Source of the DNA: Lingula anatina
Lineage: Eukaryota; Brachiopoda; Lingulata; Lingulida; Lingulidae
Assembly (NCBI RefSeq): GCF_001039355.2
Contig: NW_019773725.1
Coordinates: 171,330-235,329, forward strand
DNA: 64,000 nucleotides
Reading direction: 5' to 3'
The notes under the pieces are model-generated. The model was not told where the DNA came from. It worked only from the letters and a program-made list of their open reading frames with translations, and made no database searches. Shown one piece after another: positions 11,605 to 24,860 of this stretch. How positions within the stretch are numbered: the stretch's first letter is position 1; each line of letters opens with the position of its first letter. The position numbers and the translations under genes are program-made.

Positions 11605-13048
11605 CTTAAATGGATGATGTTTTCTTTTTTTCTTTCCTTAAAAAAACCGGCTCTGTTTGCGAACTGGTATAAAATTAGTTCGAGTTGACGATTAAAGATT
11701 CAAATAACAACATGACACAATAATGGAACTCGTGTGATATTGTACCACACTGTTCACCAGCCACGATTGTACATATATCATGTTGGCCGTCCCGTGGAGA
11801 TAAGGCAGGCCTGTGTAACGAGTACCGAGTCATACTTTTACATTTTATGTGGTGTTTGTCCTAGTAGGAGATGTAACTATGAAAAATGGTGCCGAAGACA
11901 AGCAATGACATTTCACGCTAGTCAGTGAACATAAGGCGCAAGAAGGTTAAATAAAATATTTAAACCCTTGCTCAAAATACACCATTGTCCACAGGCATAC
12001 ACTGTATTATTATACATGGCTCAGGAGTCGAAGAGGTTTGCCCCAATTTTATCAATTACGTCAGTCATTAGCGTAGAAGCGGGTTAATACTTTTTTTTGA
12101 ACGGAGCATTTCTTACCGACTGTTCCGCCATTGAGTTTGGTAATGTCTATCTCAGCTCCAATCAAACCAAATAACAGAGGTTGAAAGATAAGCCACATTT
12201 TACCAATACTCTTTGCCACAGGATTCTGATTAAAATAAATAAATGTAAGTGTATTTATACTTTACTTTATACATACTTTTTACATCAGACTGAGCAGGTT
12301 TATATGCATTGTAAAAGGAAGCAGCTCAAATTAACGCTGATGTTTTAAAGCGATTAGCATTAAACATGATGCTTGTAAGTTGTAAGTATAATATTTCACT
12401 TGAAATCAGATATAATCTAACATATTAAACTCATTTAACTACGGAAAAAAAGCAGTAACGTACGCTTGATGTCCATCCCTGTCTCCGCCACCCCAGGGAC
12501 GCCACGAATGCCATGGTGAGGCACCCCAGGGCCCCAGCCCCAGGGAATTTGGCCGCACCGCTACCAAACAGAGCAAACAGTCCACCACTTGTTACCAGAA
12601 ACGTCCTGAACGACACCTGCCTCCTCTGTAACAATTGAAATGATTTGATATGTAATATAATATCTAGCTACCCTGAGTTTCGTTGGGTATTTTCTGCTTA
12701 TATCTAGCTACCCTGAATTTCGTTGTTTTTTTCTATCAGAATGAAATTAAACTAACTGGAAACGGAGTCTCAGGCATGCTGTTAGTTGGGAGGTCAGTTA
12801 GCAGTCTTCTCTGAAAATCAGGGTGCATCTAACGAATTTTGAGCGAATACTGCACAAGGTCTCCGAAAACTTGGCATGTTTGCGATTTAAAAGCACACAT
12901 TGGCCGACGAATGTTCCTATTTGTATGAGAAGATAGGCTAACACTGGTTCACATAAATAAATTAATAAAATAAGTCATACACACACGGAGTTGTGACGTT
13001 TAATCCTCATACTTCCTGGAAGCGAAACGAACTGGGAGAAAAGGAAAT

Positions 13049-13083
<35 letters not shown>

Positions 13084-14140
13084 GGGTGGATGGAGGGGGA
13101 GGGAAAGAGAAAGACAGTTCTCATGTTTTGTTTTAATCTCAAAATTCTACAAGCATCAATAGGGGGGTGATATTTAAAAATCTCAACGAGCACTTCCTTT
13201 CGATGTCTGGCTCGTACCTGTTAACGTCTGCACATATCCAAATATCAATTTCTTTTAAGTCAGTGAGTATTTTAATAAATTAAAGTTAAACTGAAATTTA
13301 GGGGGAAATAAAAAAATGAATTAAACCTTTTCATTTTTTTTCTTTCTTTTGATATACCCATTAAATGAAACAAAATACTCGCAATTCTTACACCCAGCCT
13401 ATACCAACGAAGGCACGTCGCAAAAGCACAGCTGACAGTGATACTACATACACAATACGCTTTAATGGAAAAAGTCGATAAATGCAATTTTGCGGTCATT
13501 CATTGTGCTCAACAGAATGCCAGCGAATGCGTCCTATTTTTAGCTGTCATCGTGACAACAAGACCCGGTGGCCTAATGGATAAGGCGTCTGACTTCGAAT
13601 CAGAAGATTGCGAGTTCGAGTCTCGTCCGGGTCGTGCTCTCCTTTTTAATTTACTAATAAAAAACAAATAGATGTAAAAGCTGGCAATTACTGTAATGAA
13701 CACACGGTATGTCTACATCCCCTAGGATATCCATAGGAACACTGAGACATCCAAAACAAAACTTACCTTGATAATTCGCTCTCAGTTGAAATATCGTTCA
13801 CACCGAGTCGTTCTGATTTTTTTTAAATAATATTTTTCATAACATCACCTTGCATATATTTCTAAGTCTGTTCGATGTGTGGGAGAATATAGAAGGGTGG
13901 TAAGAAGAAAAATGACACATAATACCACATAGGCTACTAGTTGACATACTAGTTGACAGTATAGTCTCCTTTACAAACCATAAAAACGTCTCCCCTTAAA
14001 AGTCGGGATAAGTTGCCGATACAAATAATATGGCCAAGAATCAGGACAGTGTTGTGCTGGGCCTAATTTCCAACCAATATACCCAATTTTTTATTCGTTC
14101 CGTATACATATGTAAGTTGAAAATATATTGTGTGTGTGCA

Positions 14141-14174
<34 letters not shown>

Positions 14175-17100
14175 TGTGTGTGTGGGGGTGATACTTACGA
14201 TGCATGGACGCCTGTGGTGACGCCTGTCTGTGGTGTGTGTGTGAGGGGGGGGGGGGCAACATCTACAGGCCTTACAATGAACAGTAATGGTTCAGTAATT
14301 AATTATGATTTTCTCCATCCTTACCCTTAATCCTAAGACCTCAGAAAAAAAGGACGGTTTACCCTTTAAGAGATAAATATTCTGTTATCAGCAGTAAAAG
14401 TTTTATTCAAAGCAGTAGGCCTAGGCCTATTCAAAGCGAGGTGTGAATGACGCCATGTAACAAACTATTACATGAGTAAAGCTTTGACGTCATAATGAGC
14501 AGAACAATGGCCTTTGGGGCTATTACCACCCACCGCCTTACAAACCAAAAATCACCCTGCAAACTTGATTACAACTAGGACCCACTAAACTAAGTCATAA
14601 ACACTTGTTTAGTGGGTCCTAGCATACAATCAGCACTGCTTCCATTATTTCGACAAAATAATATGAACGTTGCTTGAAATGTATGGTATTTGATACCCCC
14701 TGATAACAGGAGGTTCTAAAACAGTACACAGAATTTAGCATGCTACTAGCGCACCCTATGGTCCGAGAGGAAGAATCAAAGTACTCACGTGTTTGATATG
14801 GGGCAGATACCAACACATGAGTCCGCCGATCACGCCATATATCACTCCCGTCAGCGCCTCAAGCGGACCACGGATGATAGAGAACGCTAAATCACCTAGA
14901 GAGAAATATCTTCTTTTAAACAAATTATTCGATTCTTATACTTGAATAAAAAGCAGCCTGCAAAGACATTTCTTATTCTACAATGTGTGTATGACATATC
15001 TTTATATTTAGGAACAAACCCTTTAATGCTGCCGTTTTAAATTCCTTATGTGATAATGTTGTAATAATTCTAAGCTGTATTAGTTTCAAGCTCTAAAAAA
15101 AATAATAAATAAATAAATAAACAAAATAAAATAAAAACGACTGACTTTTACATTCATTTGTGTTATTTGTGTTTAGGGAGATATTTCATTCCAGTGATTA
15201 CCTTTTGAAAAGGCAATTCCCAAAACCACCCCAAAAGCGCTTATGGCCACCACGTTTTCCACGCTCCCCGAAGCCACGGCAGCAGTTGGGATGCCTTTAT
15301 CTACGCCAAGGCCTTGCTCCTGCAGGTGCAACATGGAGGGAACGACGACTGCCGGGGACACAGCCGACATAACAAAGCTGGATAAAAGATTAGGAGTTTA
15401 AAATGTAAAGATATTTATATCTGTTACAACAAATAAAACTAAATATATAAAAATAAATTACGAACTGCAGAAATGAAATTTTACAACGTTTGTCCTCGCG
15501 ATCTCGTAGCAGTTTAATTAGCGACACTGAAACATTGAAAATGAAGTAAATCGTTATTGTTATTTTGATGACATTTTAATTAACTTTTCATAGCAAAAAG
15601 ACAGCCTTTCTTAACATTATATTTTTTTCTGAAATACCCACTTTTATTGTGTGATCAGTGGCAAAAAGACAAAGACAAATGTTATGACAAATATTAAAGC
15701 AACAAAATAAATATCTCACATTCTCCATGTAAATTTTCGATACCAACCTCAGACGTATAAAACAAATTTTAAGACTTATAACCACTGAATAACGTAGAGC
15801 TTCTATGAATAAAATATAAATCGATGTCAGGCAAAGTTTTGTTGTGCTGAGAGATGGTCTTTAATTTCCGCTGAGATCTTAAAAGTTAAATAATAATCTA
15901 TTTAACGGGTTCGAAAGCAAACTTTTAAATTTATTATATGAAAGAATCATTTTAAAGATTCTTAAAAGATGAAACTGCCGCCGCGCATTACCGGAAAAGA
16001 ATCGAAAGCATGTTTATAATCTGCTTTATGGAGTATTTCGTAACCAATGCCTTCAAGGAGGGGGCATTGCGTGTGAAAAAACTTAAAGTGGTAGTGAGGA
16101 GAATAAATCAGTACATTGTTAAAAAACAATCCTTTTACTATAATTGATCGATAACTGTAAGCATTTGTACAGCCATTACAGTATACCCTGAATGCTGAAG
16201 ACATGAGGGGAATAGTAATCAGTGGGCTAAAGATGATGACAAGATAAGAAGTTTTTGGGAGGCTTAAAAAAGGTGAACGACCTTAAAATAAATACAAAAA
16301 TATCTTTCTCTTTGTGGTACCTGCACTCTTCTCTCTCTCTCTTTCTCTCTCTGACACACACACACACACGCACACACACACAACAACAACAACAACAACA
16401 ATATACACCTTTCTTACCCCAGCATAAAGCTCCAGTCCCAGGGAAACCCCAGCAGAAAGTGGCCGGACACGGCCCCGGACACCGCCTCGAAGGCGCATGG
16501 AATGAAGGCCAACCGCGCAACGACGTGAGAGAGGCGGCGCAAGGCTTTGGGGTCCAGACCCAAGGCCGCCTTGATGAGGATGACCACAAGGGCTATGGAT
16601 CTGAAGAAAAATTTATAAAATTCCTCATACTGAATTTTACAACAGTACTAGTTTAAAAGAGTACAGAGTCACACAACTTGTCCCTGCTCTTTTTTTTTAT
16701 TTTCCAGTCTTTGAGCAAGGTAAGCAGAGCAAATTAAGCAAGTATAATCTGAAGGGGCCAAGCAGGTCTTTAAAATGTTTATTCGGAAAACAGAAAACAT
16801 TTGAAACCGTTGGTCCCTCAAAACATTGTGTGTAACAGTCGTGCTTCATCGCCTTGGGTTTGTCGCTCTCTTCAGCCTTGAAATGTCTTGTTTTGAACCT
16901 GTCAGGAAAACAAAACCTCGAAGTGGGAAAATAATGAGCTGCAAGGCACAATTCACGCCTGTTATTGGGACCACACCGTACCGCACCCCGCATATCAATG
17001 AGCTGCCGCCAACTTTGTCTTTGTCGCCTCTCATTATAATTGCAACCAGTGCTCTGACACAATTCTGAAACTGCTTTTACTGATTTAAAATATCTTTCCC

Positions 17101-18238
17101 TCTCTCAAATCCAGGGTGCATCAACCTACACATACAATACCTTATTGAAGACGACCATTCTTTCTTAATGTCCTTGGCAACGTCTATGTACGGGACATTC
17201 CTGAGGAGACAACCGACTATCAGCATGCCTAAAATATACAATATATGGAGATAGGGAACGATAGCTCGCCTTTTTTCTTGTCAACATTTGCTTTATATTA
17301 AATTCTTCACGATTTCCCTAAAATAAATTGTCTTTAGACGCGCTGTGCTGTATCTTGCTTGATTTACAATGGTAAGCGAATGCTGATTCTTAGATTAGTG
17401 TCTTATTTTGATTGAAAATTGTGGAATTTTAACTGCATTTTAAAAGGACGGTCTTCGTTTGAAACAAGGCCAATGCAAGTAAATGTGGTTCACGAAAATT
17501 AAAAAAATTCAAATATTTATTTTATCCAATTCGCCTAAAATACTTTTTTTTCGAAAATGAGCTTGCAAAGCAAAATTACTACTAAAATTAACTTAGATCG
17601 ATTTTTTCTGAATAGGCCAACCTAGTAAAGGTGGAAGTCGTATCTTGCTAACTAAAAACCCTCCAAGTTTACAGGCTAAGAACAGCACAATAAGGCCGAA
17701 GAAATTTCCACCAGGGAGCGCTTCATCTCTGGTGATCGCCCACAAGACAGCCCACAGCAGAATCAGCGTTAGTTTTGAGGTGACGACCCGCCCGAGTTTC
17801 CCGTGAGGCGGGCACATCAGAGCGTGGCGCATGCGCTGTGCTCGTGTTGTCACCGGCGGGTGGTACTTCGTCATACATGGTTTACAAAAATTATAGCAAC
17901 TCGTGCGACACGCATCACATCGCCGCGTGCGTTTTTTGTAGCTGGACTTTTCTTTGCCCTCTTCAAAATGCTCTGTTATGTCTTTAAATTCAATGGAACC
18001 ATTTTTCTTCACGTCCACAGTCTCTTTGAAGTTTCCTTTTTCATTTTCTTTAATTTCTATCCCATTTTTCAAGTGCCCGTCGTCTCCTTTACTGTTTTCA
18101 TGGCTGTCATCTAAAAGGGGATTGATCGCAGGCGACCCTGGATCTTCTTGACGATGAGCATCAGTACCTGAAGGATAAACAGTTTGCCTTGTCAAATTGA
18201 AGCACGTTTTATTTTGGATCTATCAGATGGCACAAGAG

Positions 18239-18281
<43 letters not shown>

Positions 18282-19799
18282 CAAACAAACAGACACAAAC
18301 GGTTTAGCGTCTCAATATAATTAAAAGTTTTCTAGAAAAAAATCGAGTTATCATGTCTTTTACTTGCCTCAGTCGAATAAAAGGCACGTATATTTCTTAT
18401 ATCTCGTTAATTTGGTAACGGATAAGTCAGTACCAGATCATTCACATTAGCAAATCACTTTGCAACGATATAGTAAGGTTCCTATCGCCTATCTTATACA
18501 TATTAATTAATTCTCTTATTGATAATAGATGACATATCTCAATGTTACTGACGAGAAAAAGGCAGTTTTTCCGACGCCGGGAATCGAACCCGGGCCACCT
18601 GGGTGAGAGCCAGATATCCTAGCCACTAGACCACGTCGGATGCTACAAGAAAAGTATATCACAAAATGAGAGTGGTTCAGCTGTACCTGTACTAATACTA
18701 TTGCGCATGATATTATTCCATTTTTCAAGCAGTAAGTATCTTCACACTGATACAAGAAGATAACATCAAGAAGCCGATAAATCTTGCTGCCCACACGCGC
18801 CGGGACGCATAGACTCGCGTCCAAACGTTCCAAGTCTATTTGTGTCGTGTTGTGAATGACAGGTAATCTATCATGGCCTAAAATGTTTTATGTAATTGTT
18901 AGGGTCTATTTTTGCAGTAATCGTCCTTTTATTATAACAGAAGTAAAATATTTGAATATGTCACACTTATTTCAGTCGTATTTGGAAATAATAGTTATTT
19001 TCTTCATGATGACTATACCTTTGGTCTTAGGAATGCCGTTGTGTTAGCGAAAGGATTTCGAAAATGGTTGAGGCAAACCTCAGAAGACAATAACCACAAT
19101 ATGATAGGTCTACAATGCTTGATATGTTTGCAGTAACATGAAGGAACATGTCTTTTTTACGATCAACTTTCCTGAGATAGTTTTCAATAATCAAGTGGAC
19201 CCTACACAGACCAAAAAAGGGTCTAATGCAATAAAAGTTATAAAAATGTTTTTTTTTTTCAATCAGTAATAAAAGCAGACAAGCCCTTGTAACTTTCGAT
19301 GTAAAATATAAATGGGTACTTTGTTGTATATACCGGTAGGCCTTTGTCTTGCTCGCACCGAGAAGTTGTAACTTAAATTATCCTGCTACCGGGCGACAAT
19401 AACATGTGACGTCACTAACTGGCGTGAGGGAATCCCGTGCAAGGGGAATCCCTTCGCAATTTAATGAATTTCTTGCATCAATGCATGAAATTTGCCTGGA
19501 ATTATGATAATCATATGCAATGATGCTGTACACGTGTCAGGATGAAAAAAAGAAGAACCCGAGCATTATAAATCCTTGTCGTGGACCCACATAGTTCCCG
19601 ATATCGACGGCACTGCACAATACGAGTTATTTTTAGTTACACGATTGACCTAGATAATTACAAATGGCTGTGCAGCGTGGAAGAAAACACCAATATAATT
19701 ATCACAATACCTGGATCCCTAGACTAAAATGTGATTACCTGGAGGAGCTCTAAGTTCTATGGCTTCGGTAGCCGGAGTTGAATCCTTGGTAGAAGTCAT
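8158..19799 (-). CDS. Putative fused double NHA (SLC9B-type) antiporter, 3' end missing
   Basis: Minus-strand exons are 19739-19799, 17622-18167, 17141-17228, 16418-16600, 15202-15377, 14789-14895, 12464-12625, 12117-12225, 10973-11109, 10506-10583, 10097-10229, 9828-9949, 8772-9645, 8538-8625 and 8158-8340. All borders are GT-AG and all phases agree. Residues 1-634 form a full SLC9B-like domain: CPPHG, LPGGNFFGL, AVSPAVVVPSM, FQPLLFGLIGAE, AWLPKATVQAAIGSVALDTAR and LVTAPIG. A Glu-rich tail leads, across a 182-bp intron in phase 0, to a His-rich stretch (12 His at 672-683) and a second CPPHG/LPGGNLFGL domain. SLC9B proteins exchange cations for protons and act as dimers. The helix-6 Asp-Asp is Glu333-Asn334 here. 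The rest of domain 2 should lie beyond the seam at 7437. The exons are well supported. The fusion is inferred from phase and from the lack of a new start exon, so two adjacent genes remain possible. Confidence 0.85.
11555..11600. repeat. (AAT)n microsatellite
   Basis: About fifteen AAT units lie in intron 8 of the antiporter gene. Confidence 0.95.
13562..13634 (+). tRNA. tRNA-Arg (TCG)
   Basis: The acceptor stem GACCCGG/CCGGGTC has discriminator G. The D arm contains TGGCCTAATGGATAAGGC. The anticodon loop is CTTCGAA, flanked by TCTGA and TCAGA. The T arm contains GAGTTCGAGTC. A TTTTT terminator follows about 10 bases downstream. The gene lies in intron 6 of the antiporter gene, on the opposite strand. 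Confidence 0.96.
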
Positions 19800-21090
19800 C
19801 TGTGGTCTACGATGATTATAAACGAAGGGAAATGCTGCACGGCAAGGTTAAGTCATACTGTAACGGGCAAGCATGATTCGTGTAACCACTGAAGAATTTC
19901 CCCGAATCAAGGCACTCAGGTCCATATCCTATACACGTACATCTCTAACAAGCCAACAAAATGTTAAACTGCGCCATCGCTTCGTCAGACTGAGAACTGA
20001 GCCTGGGAGTTACATGAATTAACCCGTTAATATTATAGAGACTTCACATGCTGCTTTGCAAGATCGAAGCGGATTCCCGTCCTATATCTCAGCTACCTCA
20101 AGGTCATGTAATGACGTTACGCGTGCGCGTTGCTAGGTAACAGCTTATTGCCTAATTACTGTATACTCGCTCCTGTTTATCTGTGTCACGAGCTACTAAT
20201 TTCGAAAAAAATAGAAGTCCTTCTTGAACAGAAACCACCTTCAATCCGAACTGTGATAAACTTTGTGCATCCTTAGAAAAAGTCGGCGTTCGCAATCAAA
20301 AGACTCCAACTTTGATTTATCACGAATTCTTGCATGACTCGTAAATTTTATCTTTCTAAGTTTAGTTTTGTAACCATTATATAAGTCAAGGATATTTTGT
20401 TGGACGCCCTATTCATGATCATTAACATAGCCACATCACGATAGAATGGAATATTATTCTTTTTTTCTCCGTGATTTAGTTTTTCTATTTTAAAAAAGCA
20501 AAAACAGAATTGATTGTTGCCGAAAATTTCTTTTGGTAAAGTTGCATCATCTTTTATAATTAATTATTTATTTACCCAACTGAAAATTAGGGAAGTGGGT
20601 GGCGTTTAAAAGAAACTATCGGAAATTTTGTTCCAGTTCTTTTATATCCTAGGTGTTAATATCTTTTGTTTTGATAATCTGAGGTGAAACGTGCTTCATT
20701 GGAGGAAATAAAAAGCATGTCCCAGATCGCTAGGTACCCCGGTGAAAGTTGGAGAAAAGGGTCCTCTTTGTTACCTCGACCAACCGCGTTGTTTGTCAAA
20801 AAATCTTATTACGCACATCGTACCATTCTCCAAAACGTGCCCAGTTTTTACAATTGCCGCTGCGTATTGTTTCCTTTTTATTTTGAATGGGAGGTCTGTC
20901 CTAACTGAAACATAATACGTTAACTTTTCATGAAGCAGAAGCAGTGGTAAACAATTTTAAAATTTACGATGGGATTTTTTTGCATATTCAGATTTTGGTG
21001 CAAACAGTCCATGTGTAGGGTATGTTAACAAATGAAACGCTCCCCTCCAGTCCCATCTCTCTCTCTCTTTCTCTCAGAGGAGATTTCGCA
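14128..21090. repeat. Second copy of the 1-7436 segment
   Basis: Collinear with the left edge of the window, from the TG-rich run to a TC run near 21060-21075. It contains exons 1-6 of the antiporter, the intronic tRNA-Glu and about 1.3 kb of upstream flank. It lacks the copy-A minisatellite expansion and hairpin insertion. It also has a CAA run at about 16382-16400 that copy A lacks. Confidence 0.85.
18570..18640 (-). tRNA. tRNA-Glu (CTC)
   Basis: The 71-nt sequence is identical to the gene at 4750-4820, with intact boxes A and B and a downstream T run (AAAAA at about 18556-18560 on the plus strand). It is nested in intron 1 of the antiporter gene on the same strand. Confidence 0.96.
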
Positions 21091-21184
21091 CAAAATATTA
21101 AAGGGTACTGTTCTGGTTATTATTATTTTTAACTAGCTACTTTTCATATGAATTCAGTCAATAAGATAAAAAAAAAAGACCCAT
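19800..21184. other. 5' flank of the antiporter gene, no gene seen
   Basis: AT-rich sequence upstream of the ATG exon, shared with about 6153-7436. No coding exon with conserved sequence was recognised. Small ORFs such as 20684-20908 differ in length between the two copies and look non-coding. Promoter elements could not be assigned. Confidence 0.6.
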
Positions 21185-21255
21185 TCCGACGCCGGGAATC
21201 GAACCCGGGCCACCTGGGTGAGAGCCAGATATCCTAGCCACTAGACCACGTCGGA
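21185..21255 (-). tRNA. tRNA-Glu (CTC)
   Basis: Identical over 71 nt to the other tRNA-Glu copies, while its flanks differ. A run of ten A on the plus strand just below the gene supplies the Pol III terminator. Confidence 0.96.
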
Positions 21256-21875
21256 TCAGTTGGTTTCGAGGGGCAACTACGTTATACTCAAATCTTTCTT
21301 ATTCCTTTCGCCTGAATCCATTAATACATTCTCCACTTGTTCCGGTGGGTGCTAATGAGAAAAGATGTAATACAGTGAATTATACCAGATGTTTTTAATG
21401 CTGTTATTATAGCCCGTGATTACAGCTAACTTAAACAGCAGATTAGAACAGGTCTCGTTCTTGATTTTTAAAAAATGTTTCACAATTCGAAGAAGGATTT
21501 GAATGCATTACTCCATGCATAATACAAGAACCGTAAAAGCGAGCTTATATGAATCTTTCCGTAATTTCTCGTCGCCTTTGCAAAGGAGCTTTGCATTTGG
21601 AACAGATCCCAATCAGGATTCCACCACACTGGATCCTACGTGCGGCAAAAGGGCATTCGGAATATTCTCATACAAGAAAACGCTGCAATTATTTTCCAAA
21701 CGGAATATCAACAGGACTATTATGAGTTTATTTTCAAGATGTAGAAAAATCTGGTTATGGATGAATTTAACGCCAACCTAACTTGGACATACAATTATTA
21801 AAAGGATTATAGGAGGGAGGTTTGCGTCCACGGCCAAAGGATTAAAAATTAACTAAAAACAAAGGAAAAAGGTCT
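21256..21875. other. Spacer between two tRNA-Glu genes
   Basis: There is weak similarity between the upstream flanks of the two tRNAs (for example CCACTTGTTCCG against CCACCTGTTCCG), consistent with an old tandem duplication of about 691 bp. No supported gene. Confidence 0.55.
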
Positions 21876-21946
21876 TCCGACGCCGGGAATCGAACCCGGG
21901 CCACCTGGGTGAGAGCCAGATATCCTAGCCACTAGACCACGTCGGA
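21876..21946 (-). tRNA. tRNA-Glu (CTC)
   Basis: The same 71-nt gene body, with the anticodon loop CTCTCAC. Plus-strand GGAAAAAGG just below gives the T-run terminator. Confidence 0.96.
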
Positions 21947-24860
21947 TCCGATGATCAACTATGCAAATTGCATCCCTCCCATCACTCTCTTATCCTTCAC
22001 CTGAATTGCTAATTGCTTACCCACCTGTTCCGACCGGTGTTTAGGATAAGAGAAAATATGCATGCTTTATTAGGCCTACAGATGTCTTGAGGCTGTAATA
22101 GCTGTCTTTCAGCTGTCTTTAAGGAAGGAAGAGAACCAGCCCCGTTGTAGGTCTCTCATGGTTAGAAGGGAAAAATCTTCCATATTTCGAAATTAAAAAA
22201 AAATATCAATACGCCTTTATAAAGTCTTTAATAACGAAGTCTTCTGAACTTAATGTTCAGTATAGGCCCCTACTTGTTAACTGGGTCGTAGTCTGAACAG
22301 CAATGTCTCTGGAGGGGAAAGCAAAGGAGAGAAAATGTACTACATAAAAATATTATCTGTTATATACCACAATTTTTCAGTCAGAGAACTGCTTGTGTCA
22401 CAGAAATATAAAAGATCGAAAAGTAGTGTGTATTTCGTGTAGTTATATTGGTTTCCGGAAGCACTAGTTCAGTTAGGTGAGCGTAGAAGACGGTGCTAGC
22501 TATATTGCCAAGGTAAAAGCGATCCAAATTTTTCTTGTTGTTTTATTGGATGCCGGAAGCACTTGGAGGTGGAAGAAGATACAATTCTTCAAATGGGAAG
22601 GCAGGAGAAGACAAATGGGGCCCAATAACACTGACACCGGAGGTCGGTGGCGGCCTCCGCCTTAGCCCACTATTTGTCAATGATAGGTGTGCAAGCCGCT
22701 GCCGTGCTATAACACGCAGTAAAGACCGTACGCTGCTTGGTACACATGTTAAAAACTGTTGATGCATAGATAAAAATCGTCTCGTTTTAATACTAAGTTA
22801 AAAAACTGATTAAAAAAAGCATAAATTTTGAGGTACAAAAGCCGTAATGTAGGCATTTTATTTTATCTCCAAAGAAACAGCTATTTATTATCTTTTCTTT
22901 TTTAAGTTTTAAAATGGATTGGAACACGATATCGCTGTGTTCGTGATTTAGCTAACAAGGGACAAGACATAAATGTGACCACTGTGACAAGCCGAGAAAA
23001 ACGAGTTAGGCTGTCATGTGCAAACCAAGGTTTGGAAGACTGGCGATATTCAATCATGTGGTTCTCAAAAATGTTTTCGTTGGCTAACGTGTCAAACAAC
23101 CCGCCCCTAGATACGCAGAAGTCAAAGCCAAATCGCAACTACGTTTACGTTAATGTCTAAGCATATTGGTATTGCTTACTATCTTGTGATAGCAAATTAT
23201 CTCTGTATTATGGTGTTTCATTAGTGCAGTGACTGCAACACGATGAACAACCGATATGATCACTCTAAAAATTAATGCATGAAAATTTGTAGACCAACAA
23301 AACATAGTAGTAAGAAGGTCCGAGGTGCCATTTGATGCTAGTTGTTATGCAAAAATTCTCGCAGAACAGAAATTTGCTTAGCCAGCTATAATGGAGACTC
23401 AGAAAAATATCTGTGGATATTTAATGGACAAAATTCGCTCTCTGGCCCTGGTAGAGGGTACTAGTTAGCTAACAGACGACTGGAACCGGTGAGATGTATG
23501 AGAGTCCCCTGTGACACATTGATCATTTGAACAGACACGTTCCGTCCTGGATTTTGATCAACATGGGTCACGCGAACCTCAACCAGTATGAACCGAATGA
23601 AAAAGCGGACTCTGTAATATAGACCCTCAGTTTATTAACAGTGTATCTCGCTGAGAGTAGTCAGATATTACTGATTGTGTTAGCGGTGACAATTGTGTCC
23701 ATTTGTGCTTACTCTGTTTCTATTGCGCTTGTAGGCCACGTCCGAAGCGGTGGTTGTGCAAGAATCAGTGTCTCAAGAATTTGTACCTTTCTATCATGCA
23801 GAAGAAAAAATTGTTAAAAATTTAAAACTTGCTTGTAATTAATGAAGTTGGAAAATTATCCGCATACTGAACAAGAGATTGCACGAAGACTATATCTTGT
23901 CCAGTTTGTGCCGACTTTAACTCAGACAAAAAGCTGATGTTTAAAAGTGGATGCGCTTTTAACTTTCAATATAATTTAATCGTATTTGACCCGATTTTTC
24001 TCGACGATTCATTTTGTGAAAAAAATTAGCCTTCGCCCTTTACTCCGCCGCTACGTTATTTGTCCGCAGTTAATCCAGTGTATTTTATTACAGATATGAA
24101 ATGGTGATTAAAATCTACGAATTCTTTTTGATACTTAGACACCAAATAGACCACGTATCTATGAGAATTGATCTCGTTTTTTGATACAGTTTTTCTCAAA
24201 TTTTGAAGTTTGAATGTTTAAAACAAAGCAGCATTGTAAGTGGTGTCACGCTAATTGCGAAGAAGGGGGGCATTATTTTTCCAAATATAAATCATATTCT
24301 TTCCCTTTATCTGTGGCTTCACAAGTGTTGGTTATGTGCTACAGAATAAATTGTTCCAGTAGCAGAGAATCACACGGTGTTCATTATGTTTGAACTTTGA
24401 ACGACCTGCAATATTGATGGTTTTGTAAACCTTCGTGTTCTATTTTCTTCTACTCTGACGCCTACTTTTTATGACAGTGGTGTTAAGTTTCTTCTCGTCT
24501 TTTCTTCGAGATGAAACGAGATCCACTGGGTTCAATTCAAGCTTGCGATGATACATGTAATGAACCCATGCCGAGTGCCCACACTTCTTTCTATTTTATA
24601 ACAGGTAATAAAGGCAGAGAAAAAGTTGATGTCTGGAACAACTTAATACCCTACGTCTGGGTAGTTAAATTACAGTTTATGTGGAAAAAATAGTACATTG
24701 TTGTATACAGGTACCGTACGTCAATAAATCGGCTATAACTTGGACCCAAATAGGATTATGTCCATGGCTATAACAAGTGGCATCTATTTGCGAAGACCGA
24801 TTTTCGATCACAGTTGGCCTAGCTTGCGAATGGCATAAGGATCTTTTAAAGAAATAAGGA
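21947..24860. other. Gene-poor region
   Basis: Scattered short ORFs (22477-22767, 22902-23160 and 24511-24693) have no recognisable domain, exon partner or duplicate. No RNA gene or transposon ends were found. Nothing further can be supported. Confidence 0.5.

Noticed and set aside
16255-16656. Plus-strand ORF of 133 codons across a CAA run
   Set aside because: It is antisense to antiporter exon 4 plus intronic microsatellite.
21503-21781. Plus-strand ORF of 92 codons between tRNA genes
   Set aside because: No motif, no splice partner, and composition like the surrounding non-coding DNA.
22477-23160. Cluster of overlapping 60-78 codon ORFs on both strands
   Set aside because: No domain, no duplicate to test conservation, and conflicting frames.
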